Origin: Oscillospiraceae bacterium
GTDB lineage: Bacteria; Bacillota; Clostridia; Oscillospirales; CAG-272
Length of the DNA stretch: 16,965 nucleotides
Assembly: GCA_009788105.1 (NCBI GenBank)
Contig: WQSD01000005.1
Location: 1-16,965 of the forward strand
Direction: 5' to 3'
The position numbers and the translations under genes are program-made. The notes under the pieces were generated by a model that was not told the DNA's origin, ran no database searches, and saw nothing but the letters and a program-made list of their open reading frames with translations. Of the stretch, positions 1 to 6,440 are shown in pieces (position 1 is the first letter of the stretch; each line of letters opens with the position of its first letter).

Positions 1-50
1 CAAGACAAAAAAGACTTTTTCTTCAGGTTAATCATCCCAAGGACACCCCA

Positions 51-974
51 ATGAAAGACAACAAAAATCTGCCCTCACAAGTCGAAACAGCGGACACCGA
101 GGAAAAATCATACACGGGCAAACAAATTCAGTGGTTTCCCGGGCATATGGCGAAAACACGACGACTTATTTCTGAAAACCTTTCCCAGGTGGACGCCGTT
201 TTGGAGTTGTTAGACGCTCGTATTCCAAACGGGTCAAAGAACCCGGAAATTCTTCGATTGTGCCAGCACAAGCCCATACTCACCCTGCTGAACAAGTCGG
301 GGCTTGCTGACCCAAACGCCACTCGTGAATGGATAAAGCATTACGCCGACAGGGGGCATGCCAGCCTTGCCATTGACTGCATCAGCGGCGAGGGCATGAA
401 AAACCTGCTCCCTACTGTGCGCGAACTCCTTGGTGAGAAAATCCAGTCTTACGCCAACAAAGGAATGCACGGACGCAAGCTGAAACTTATGGTTGTCGGC
501 GTGCCAAATGTGGGCAAATCTACCCTCATCAACCGCCTTGCAGGACGGAAGCGTGCCAAAGTCGAGGACCGCCCGGGAGTGACACGGGACAAGCAATGGG
601 TCATTGTCAGCGACCAGTTTGACCTAATGGATATGCCCGGGGTGCTGTGGCCAAAATTTGAAGATGAAGCGGTGGGCGAAAATCTTGCCATCACCGGGTC
701 AATCCGTGACCAAATTCTTGACATCGAGCATATTGCAACCCTGCTATGCCGCCGCTTGCAGGAACGCTATCCCGCCCTGCTGTGCGAACGATACAAGATA
801 ACGGAAGAAGAGGTCGCCCAACTGCCCGACTATGACTTATTAGAAGCCATTGGACGAAAGCGAGGCTTTCTTCTTCGTGGCGGAGTAGTGGACACCGAGC
901 GAACAAGCGTGATTTTGTTGGACGAATTTCGCGGCGGCTTAATTGGGCGGATAACGCTTGAGAGAATATTGTAG
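51..974 (+). CDS. rbgA: Ribosome biogenesis GTPase RbgA (YlqF)
   Basis: A circularly permuted GTPase of the YlqF/RbgA family, which in Gram-positive bacteria acts in late assembly of the 50S subunit. The motif order shows the permutation: a G4-like LLNKSGLAD (N81-K82-S83-G84) precedes the G1 P-loop GVPNVGKST (residues 150-158), which precedes PGVTRDKQW and the G3 motif DMPG (194-197). The family hallmark LWPKFED follows G3, and the C-terminal ~100 residues form the helical RNA-binding domain. The length of 307 residues is a little above the usual ~285, because of an N-terminal tail of ~25 polar residues. The start is supported by AAGGA at 40-44. An oddity: the G4 Asp that normally reads guanine (NKxD) is Gly84. 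The gene ends just before a terminator hairpin. The first 50 bases hold no recognisable gene. Family assignment is very secure; the effect of Gly84 is unknown. Confidence 0.96.
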   Translation: MKDNKNLPSQVETADTEEKSYTGKQIQWFPGHMAKTRRLISENLSQVDAVLELLDARIPNGSKNPEILRLCQHKPILTLLNKSGLADPNATREWIKHYADRGHASLAIDCISGEGMKNLLPTVRELLGEKIQSYANKGMHGRKLKLMVVGVPNVGKSTLINRLAGRKRAKVEDRPGVTRDKQWVIVSDQFDLMDMPGVLWPKFEDEAVGENLAITGSIRDQILDIEHIATLLCRRLQERYPALLCERYKITEEEVAQLPDYDLLEAIGRKRGFLLRGGVVDTERTSVILLDEFRGGLIGRITLERIL

Positions 975-978
975 AAAC

Positions 979-1006
979 AAAATCCCCCTCATGTGAGGGG
1001 GATTTT
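979..1006 (+). terminator. Terminator hairpin after rbgA
   Basis: A near-perfect 12-bp inverted repeat (AAAATCCCCCTC / GAGGGGGATTTT, 4-nt loop) begins 4 bases after the rbgA stop and ends in TTTT. It can act as an intrinsic terminator in either direction. It is also the left end of the larger repeat at 979-1247. Confidence 0.75.
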
Positions 1007-1215
1007 AGATTGTCGATAAAGGTCAAAGTCGTGGGGTTTCACTCCACACCCCACCACCTTTTTGTAAAAAGGTGGAACAAAAACTTTTTTCTCAAAAGAA
1101 TGATATACTTTTGTATCAAGGTTTTTGCCGTCAAACAGATCGCCGTAATGCGTGAGCGGGCAAACTTGTGCGGTGTGGGCGCATAGCCCACGACTTTGAA
1201 CTTTCTCTTCAAATT

Positions 1216-1247
1216 AAATCCCCCCTCATACGAGGGGGGGATTTTTT
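1216..1247. terminator. Bidirectional terminator between converging genes
   Basis: The hairpin AAATCCCCCCTC / GAGGGGGGGATTT with a short CATAC loop is followed by T6 on the plus strand. It lies directly after the stop codon of the minus-strand peptidase gene (stop at 1249-1251), so it probably terminates that transcript as well. Confidence 0.65.
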
Positions 1248-1248
1248 G

Positions 1249-3942
1249 TTATACAGCAGAGCGTTTTTTCATCAATGTAGTATATCCAACAATTACGATT
1301 CCAACAACTGCAAGCCCGATAATCAAAACGGTACTCTCTCCTGCTGGAGGAGTAGGATCTTGTTGATTATTATCGTTTTGGTTTTGGTTTTGGTTTTGGT
1401 TGTTGTTGTTGTTTTGGTCATCACCATCAACTGCTGGGGTAGGGACGATTACGATCAAATCCGCAGTGTTTCCCGCACCAAATTCAGCAGTGAAACTTAC
1501 TGAACCAGCAGGCAAAGTAGCAAGGAACGCCTCGGATAGAGTGATAATCGTGCCACCAGGAGCAACCGCAGTAGCGAAACTACCGGCAAGAACAGCAGTG
1601 CCATCTGCACGAAGCAGGCGAGTAAATGTTGCGATGTTGCCATTTACAGTAGCACTTACTGTGCCAGTTCTGTTTGTCCATGTACCAAAATTATCAATTA
1701 CTGCATAGGGAAGAGTTTCTGTAGAAATCACCACAATAGCATTTGTGGCATCCAAATCGCCCGCTTGTGGTATAATCGCGCGGTATGCACCGATTGGAGT
1801 TTCTGGAACTTCAAGGACTGGACCAGTAATAGGAAGAGCGTGGATACGGGTTGTGCCATCATATATATACACCATTTCACCCATTAACGATTCTGAAGAA
1901 GGGATGATAATAGTTGCTGTGCCTGTCAAGCCAGTTTCGGCAGGTGCACCAAGCAAAGCTGAGCTCCAGTGTCCGACAAGCCCTTGCTCTGCAACAACTG
2001 CACTACGTATAGCAGCATTCAACGCACCGGGAGCAAGTGGGTACAATGGATGAGCAATGCGAGCACCACTGTTCATAATATGGTTACGAACAGGGGCGGT
2101 TATTGCTCTACCAGCACCTGTAGCTAAATATATTTCAATCATAGGAATAACGTTCAGTCCACTTTGACGGAAAATACCGTAAGCGAAAACATCACCTCTT
2201 GATAAACCAAGTCTACGATATGAATTTTCGCGGTTTAGGCTAAATATCGAATGGGATGCTTCATAGCGACATGTGCCGGCTTCAAAAGCATATAGCAAGC
2301 GAACAAGGCGTGTGTTATGATTGTTTATAGAAAGTACAAAAGCATCTCGTTCGGCGTTGGAAGTCGGTCGAATATTCCACCGGTTGTTTTGGTAGCTATG
2401 ACCACGATGCATATATTGCATAAAGTTCGGGAAAACGTTAGTTACAACGTCAACCAAGCCAAGGTTAGAGTCAAAGCGATGCCCAAGTTCGTGCATAGCA
2501 AGGAAGTCCATAGTTGGGCTGTTAGGAACCATAGTGGTTACACGCAAGTAGCGTTGCAGTCCAAGTCCGCTTTGAGCTGCTGTCACGTTTGTTCCACTCA
2601 TGCCAAGAACGCGGTTAGCCATGAAAGCAAGGCCCGGTCCGCGGTAAGCGGGGATAGCAAACTGTCTTGTGTGAACAAGTCTGTCCCATGGGTTAGCGGA
2701 GTTAATGCACAAAGCATACCAATAGTTGAACCAGTGAGTCATGTGTTCTTGGTTGTCAAGAATGTTTTGAATACCCTGTCCTGTACGAGTGTGGTCTTGT
2801 CCCTGTACAAGATTACCTAACATAAGGTCGTTTCTATCCGCCCAAGCAACCATCATTACATAGGTTGGACTTTGGATAATAGCAAACATTTGCCCAAAAT
2901 CGGCGGTGGCAGCTGTAGGGACAAATGTCCAGTTTGCCAGCCAGTTGGCTTCTGTAATATAAAAGTGACCCATGGCCGGATTGGCATCTTGATAATTAAA
3001 CAGATTTATACTGCGAACACTGTTTGCGCCTGTAAGAGCAAAGCGAACTTCAATGGTGCTGTGACCATTGTCGTTACGCGGCGTAACAATTGCCGGAACA
3101 ATACCCATTCGCGGGAAAGAACTTCCATCTCTTGAAGTGCCGCTTCCGTGACTGATTGTTTGCCAGTTATCTCCGATAGCTCCGCGACCGTGTCCGGGAG
3201 TACCATTCCAAACGGCGTGATAGCCATAAAGAGTCAGGGCGGTTTGACCTCCGCCTGTTGGGCGGTCTATTACACGAATGTCAAAGCTGGAGTTTGGCAT
3301 AGCATACAAACCAAGAATTTGTTGGTCTACGCCGTTACGCTGATTACCAGTAGCAACGGTTGCACCAAAATCTGCGTTTGGCATACTGTGAATTACACGA
3401 CGCACAAGAAATTGTGTGCGACCAGCCTCGAACACCACCGGTACATTGATATTTACCGTTGTACCACGAGAGTTTGTGATTTGGTATGTAATCGTGGTGT
3501 TTGTAGTAATCGCAGGGTTTGCGGGGGCAGTACGCTGAATATGGTGGGTAATATCCCCGTCGAACACATCGGATGCAAATGTACGGAACGCGGCGTCACG
3601 AATATCGACTGTTGTGCCGGCAGGAGCATAAATTGCGATTACACCATAGAAAAACGGAGCATCCGCATAGGCGGCACTTGAGGTGTCAGCCCAGCCTGGC
3701 TTTGCTTCCGGGCGACCTTCATGGTTAAAAACTCGTCCGTTAAATCCGGATATGTCAAAATTACCGACATTGTTCGGGATAAACGGAGAGGCTAATCCGC
3801 CGGATGTTGGCGTAACATCAGTAATTTGTTGTGGCGAAGCAGTTGCAGGTCCTGTAGTTCCAAGGGCAATAGCCATTGTGACAAGCATTGTCATAACAAG
3901 AACAAGTGCAATTATCTTACGCGCCTTAATTGTTTTGATCAT
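1249..3942 (-). CDS. Secreted, wall-anchored M60-like zinc metallopeptidase
   Basis: A large exported peptidase of 897 residues. Residues 1-36 form a signal peptide (KTIKARK charged region, hydrophobic core, cleavage near ATA-S). The zinc motif HELGH is at 484-488. The following LGLVDVVTNVF resembles the M60/enhancin-like helix that normally carries the third zinc ligand as Glu (GEVTxN), but Asp498 is at that place here. M60-like enzymes cleave O-glycosylated proteins such as mucins, so a glycoprotein substrate is a reasonable inference. The C-terminal third contains beta-rich repeats, then a low-complexity Asn/Gln linker (encoded by a GGTTTT-type tandem repeat, about 1374-1417 on the plus strand). 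TPPAGE, a transmembrane helix and the tail KKRSAV follow, a layout like a variant sortase signal (xPxAG). The start has AGGAG at 3951-3955, 8 nt upstream. The peptidase call is secure at motif level; anchoring by sortase is inferred. Confidence 0.85.
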   Translation of the reverse strand: MIKTIKARKIIALVLVMTMLVTMAIALGTTGPATASPQQITDVTPTSGGLASPFIPNNVGNFDISGFNGRVFNHEGRPEAKPGWADTSSAAYADAPFFYGVIAIYAPAGTTVDIRDAAFRTFASDVFDGDITHHIQRTAPANPAITTNTTITYQITNSRGTTVNINVPVVFEAGRTQFLVRRVIHSMPNADFGATVATGNQRNGVDQQILGLYAMPNSSFDIRVIDRPTGGGQTALTLYGYHAVWNGTPGHGRGAIGDNWQTISHGSGTSRDGSSFPRMGIVPAIVTPRNDNGHSTIEVRFALTGANSVRSINLFNYQDANPAMGHFYITEANWLANWTFVPTAATADFGQMFAIIQSPTYVMMVAWADRNDLMLGNLVQGQDHTRTGQGIQNILDNQEHMTHWFNYWYALCINSANPWDRLVHTRQFAIPAYRGPGLAFMANRVLGMSGTNVTAAQSGLGLQRYLRVTTMVPNSPTMDFLAMHELGHRFDSNLGLVDVVTNVFPNFMQYMHRGHSYQNNRWNIRPTSNAERDAFVLSINNHNTRLVRLLYAFEAGTCRYEASHSIFSLNRENSYRRLGLSRGDVFAYGIFRQSGLNVIPMIEIYLATGAGRAITAPVRNHIMNSGARIAHPLYPLAPGALNAAIRSAVVAEQGLVGHWSSALLGAPAETGLTGTATIIIPSSESLMGEMVYIYDGTTRIHALPITGPVLEVPETPIGAYRAIIPQAGDLDATNAIVVISTETLPYAVIDNFGTWTNRTGTVSATVNGNIATFTRLLRADGTAVLAGSFATAVAPGGTIITLSEAFLATLPAGSVSFTAEFGAGNTADLIVIVPTPAVDGDDQNNNNNQNQNQNQNDNNQQDPTPPAGESTVLIIGLAVVGIVIVGYTTLMKKRSAV

Positions 3943-4008
3943 AATAAAATCTCCTGTTTTAGTTGAGTGTGATTACGACATTGTTCAAACTACACACTTA
4001 TTATCATA

Positions 4009-4037
4009 ATTATACAACATATCAAAGCCTTTGTCAA
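4009..4037 (-). promoter_or_regulatory. Consensus sigma-A promoter of the M60 peptidase gene
   Basis: On the minus strand TTGACA (4037-4032) and TATAAT (4014-4009) are separated by exactly 17 bp, a perfect housekeeping promoter. Transcription would start near 4002 and give a leader of about 60 nt before the ATG at 3942. It lies between the ABC gene and the peptidase gene, so the peptidase has its own transcript. Confidence 0.85.
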
Positions 4038-4126
4038 TAGGTTTTGTAAAAATATTTTTGTAAGTTTTTTAATGGTTTATTGCCCATTTACAGCCATGGT
4101 AATATCTACAAAAATAGCCAATGCTA

Positions 4127-5911
4127 TCACTCCACATACCATTTTGCCTGTGCTTTGTACATATCCGCATACAAACCGCCCTGCCCCATCAGCTCCTCGT
4201 GACTGCCGTCTTCAACAATTTTGCCTTCATCGAACACCAAAATTCGGTCAACAACGCTTGTGATACCAAGCCTGTGGGAGATGAGAATGGTGGTCTTATC
4301 CCCTGTCAACTCGGCGAAATTGCGGTAAATTCGTGCCTCAGAGATTGGGTCAAGTGCGGCCGTCGGTTCGTCGAGTATGTACATACAGGCGTGACGGCGG
4401 TACAACGCCCGCGCAATGGAAATCTTCTGCCACTGCCCTCCCGACAGGTTGCGCCCCGATTCGGCGAACACACCAATCATCTCGTCAAGGGCATTTTCAT
4501 GCTCCGCAACAACCTCATCAGCACCCACTTTTTGCAGGAGTTCGGCGAGGAATGCGTCGTTATCTTCCCCAGTTTGTTCGGGGGCGGAAATGTTGATGTT
4601 GTTCCTCAGGGTGTCCTCGTATTTGCAGAAATTTTGGAACACCACAGACACCGACTGTCGCACCTGGGCGGTATTCGCCGAAATCTCCACCCCGTTCATC
4701 TCCGCACTTCCGCTGGTCGGCTCGTACAACCCGCATAAAAGGTTGATAAACGTAGACTTTCCGCTACCGTTCGCACCAACAACGGCGATTTTCTCCCCTT
4801 GGCGAATGGTCACATTGAACCCGTCCAAAGCCTTTTTCTCGCTGTTAGGGTAGCAAAAATCCACATCACGGAAAACCACGTCCGCTTTTTCGTATGGCGT
4901 TTGCAGGGTAGCTTCATACGCCTCTTTTTCCGTTTCAAGCAGGACGAAAAAGTCCTCCATGTAGCGAATGTCGGTGGTGATTCCCGTTGCGTCCACAAGC
5001 AAGCGCGTGGTGATGCTTTGCAGTTGCCCCGCCGCAGTTATCACAAGCATCAGCGAGCCGATTCCCCTGTCGGGATTGGCGAAAATGCCAATGGCTGTGA
5101 TGATTATCACCGCCAAATACACCCCATTGCGAAGCAGGTCGGTTAATCCGTTGCCCAGGGTGTGTTTACGAGTGAGTTTTTGCCTTTCGCCAATCCAAGT
5201 GCCGACATATCCTTTCCACAGCTTATTCAAATATGGATACAGTCCAAAAAAACGCAACTCTTTTTGACCCGGGTCATGGCGAAAACGGTAGCTCATATGC
5301 AGGGACAAATTGCCGTATTGAGAGAAATACAAACGATTGTCGTATGTTTCATTTTTCTGCATCATAGTAAGTATTGCCGCAGGAATACAAGTCACAAGAA
5401 TAATCAACACAATCCATGGGCTAACAAGCCAAAGAATGAATACAATACTGAAAAATGCGATTAAATTTGAAATCCAGTTTAATATTAGTGCAATTCCACC
5501 AGTGGCTTTGTTGCCCGAATATGCGCGAAACAGGTTCACTCGTTTAAGAAAATCATCGTGATTTTCAATATATTTCAACGGAACACGGGAGAATAACATT
5601 AGCGCCTGTTTGTCGATATACTCATTTATTCGTAGTGAGTCTTCGGTTGAATAATAGCTACTGATGAAAGAAAATATCGTTTGGGCTATGTACAAGCCTA
5701 TTAGCACGAGTAGGGAGATTAACACTACACGAAATGCGACTTCACCTTGGTACAGGCTTTGTGCACCGTCACTAAAAACAGCCAGTTGCAGGGAGATTAG
5801 CATAGGAAAGAACGCCATGCCCAAGCCAAGTATGCTAACAATCAGCGACATACGACTTTTCAGGGTAATGCTTAGTGCAATTGCCTTGCGATAATATTTG
5901 AATTTGCTCAT
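4127..5911 (-). CDS. ABC exporter half-transporter (membrane + ATPase), second of pair
   Basis: A type-I ABC exporter with fused membrane and ATPase domains (594 residues). Hydrophobic helices fill roughly residues 1-310. The nucleotide-binding domain has a complete motif set: Walker A GANGSGKST at 379-387, signature LSGGQ at 489-493, Walker B YILDEP with D514 and catalytic E515, and H-loop His546. AAAGGA at 5918-5923 supports the start. It follows a homologous ABC gene of identical length (6441-8225), and both proteins end in a similar (K/Q)A(K/Q)WYV tail, so a heterodimeric exporter is likely. The substrate cannot be read from the sequence; such pairs export peptides, lipids or drugs. No terminator is evident downstream. 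A GIY-YIG cassette now separates it from its partner gene. Confidence 0.93.
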   Translation of the reverse strand: MSKFKYYRKAIALSITLKSRMSLIVSILGLGMAFFPMLISLQLAVFSDGAQSLYQGEVAFRVVLISLLVLIGLYIAQTIFSFISSYYSTEDSLRINEYIDKQALMLFSRVPLKYIENHDDFLKRVNLFRAYSGNKATGGIALILNWISNLIAFFSIVFILWLVSPWIVLIILVTCIPAAILTMMQKNETYDNRLYFSQYGNLSLHMSYRFRHDPGQKELRFFGLYPYLNKLWKGYVGTWIGERQKLTRKHTLGNGLTDLLRNGVYLAVIIITAIGIFANPDRGIGSLMLVITAAGQLQSITTRLLVDATGITTDIRYMEDFFVLLETEKEAYEATLQTPYEKADVVFRDVDFCYPNSEKKALDGFNVTIRQGEKIAVVGANGSGKSTFINLLCGLYEPTSGSAEMNGVEISANTAQVRQSVSVVFQNFCKYEDTLRNNINISAPEQTGEDNDAFLAELLQKVGADEVVAEHENALDEMIGVFAESGRNLSGGQWQKISIARALYRRHACMYILDEPTAALDPISEARIYRNFAELTGDKTTILISHRLGITSVVDRILVFDEGKIVEDGSHEELMGQGGLYADMYKAQAKWYVE

Positions 5912-5964
5912 TTGTTGTCCTTTCTGTGGGGGGAATCTTTGTTGTCTTTTGAAACAACAAAAAT

Positions 5965-5998
5965 ATTGTCATTGCGGGCTTGACCCGCAATCTCATGT
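5965..5998 (+). repeat. Left 34-bp REP-like palindromic repeat
   Basis: The core ATTGCGGG-CTTGA-CCCGCAAT (5971-5991) is an 8-bp-stem hairpin preceded by ATTGTC and followed by CTCATGT. It is the exact reverse complement of 6308-6341. Translated in one frame it reads MRLRVKPAMT, a string I recall from spurious hypothetical proteins in many genomes, consistent with a widespread interspersed repeat. Confidence 0.85.
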
Positions 5999-6006
5999 CA
6001 TGTTTC

Positions 6007-6288
6007 CTACTTAAATAAATCATCCCATCTCGGATTAAACTTACCTATCAGCTCGTTTTTCCATTCTCGTTTCCAATTCATCAATTGCTTTTCTCTTGCG
6101 ATAGCTTTCTTTGGACATCTAAAAACTTCATAATACACAAGTCTGTTGCAGTTATATTTCGCCGTGAAACAATTTTCATTGATTTTGGCTTTGTGTTCAT
6201 TGACACGGCGGCGCAAATCATTTGTTATGCCAATATAAATAACTTTGCTATTGAAATTAGCCATGAAGTATATGTAGTAATTTTTCAT
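6007..6288 (-). CDS. GIY-YIG endonuclease family protein (YhbQ/UvrC-N-like)
   Basis: A 93-residue single-domain protein of the GIY-YIG nuclease superfamily. The N-terminal YYIYFMA strand (GIY position) and VIYIGITNDL (YIG position) are followed by the conserved Arg-rich helix RRRVNEHK. The second half has LVYYEVF, the helix AIAREKQLMNWKREWK and the end NPRWDDL, all typical of stand-alone members annotated as GIY-YIG or excinuclease ABC C-subunit domain proteins. These proteins cut DNA or have repair-related roles; the cellular job of the stand-alone forms is mostly unknown. The start has GGAGGA 7-8 nt upstream. The gene fills the space between two exact inverted repeats and points the same way as the flanking ABC genes, which lets their transcript continue through it. 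Confidence 0.9.
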   Translation of the reverse strand: MKNYYIYFMANFNSKVIYIGITNDLRRRVNEHKAKINENCFTAKYNCNRLVYYEVFRCPKKAIAREKQLMNWKREWKNELIGKFNPRWDDLFK

Positions 6289-6307
6289 TCGTTGTCCTCC
6301 GTTTGTA

Positions 6308-6341
6308 ACATGAGATTGCGGGTCAAGCCCGCAATGACAAT
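6308..6341 (-). repeat. Right 34-bp REP-like palindromic repeat
   Basis: This is the exact inverted copy of 5965-5998, with hairpin core ATTGCGGG-TCAAG-CCCGCAAT at 6315-6335. It lies just upstream of the nuclease gene, about 20 bp before its start codon, so the hairpin would form in the nuclease mRNA leader. Confidence 0.85.
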
Positions 6342-6440
6342 GTTTTTTGCGTATCTATATTCAACAAAAAATTTTCGTTACAACCTTAATGACAGTGTTT
6401 TTGTTGTTTCTTGAAACAACAAAGATGGAATATTCCACCC

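Larger units (their letters stand above)
979..1247. repeat. MITE-like repeat with imperfect long inverted ends
   Basis: This ~270-bp stretch between rbgA and the convergent peptidase gene has no coding sequence I trust. Its two ends are inverted copies of each other: 995-1052 aligns with the reverse complement of about 1170-1227 at roughly 70% by eye. The match includes a perfect 13-bp core (TCAAAGTCGTGGG at 1023-1035 against CCCACGACTTTGA at 1187-1199) and the terminal GAGGGGG hairpins. Inside lie another hairpin (CCACCTTTTT..AAAAAGGTGG, 1054-1075) and the short palindrome GTGGGCGCATAGCCCAC. Such structure fits a small non-autonomous repeat. The ends double as terminators for the two converging genes. 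Confidence 0.55.
5935..6426. mobile_element. GIY-YIG nuclease cassette bounded by nested inverted repeats
   Basis: A 492-bp unit sits between two ABC genes that would otherwise be 37 bp apart. The outer ends are inverted copies (ATCTTTGTTGT at 5935-5945 and ACAACAAAGAT at 6416-6426), each leading into a TTTGTTGT..ACAACAAA hairpin. Inside these lies a perfect 34-bp inverted pair (5965-5998 and 6308-6341), and in the middle a single nuclease gene. A GGA triplet flanks both outer ends (5932-5934, 6427-6429), possibly a very short target duplication. The layout suggests a small mobile or hitch-hiking unit carrying its own endonuclease. Mobility is inferred, not shown. Confidence 0.6.

Noticed and set aside
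1374..1417. GGTTTT tandem array as a CRISPR or telomere-like repeat
   Set aside because: It lies inside the peptidase gene and simply encodes the Asn/Gln-rich linker.
1168..1503. A 111-codon plus-strand frame across the terminator
   Set aside because: It runs through the terminator and antisense to the low-complexity end of the peptidase gene, with no ribosome site.
5835..6414. Short frames containing MRLRVKPAMT on both strands
   Set aside because: They are translations of the 34-bp interspersed repeat, not genes.
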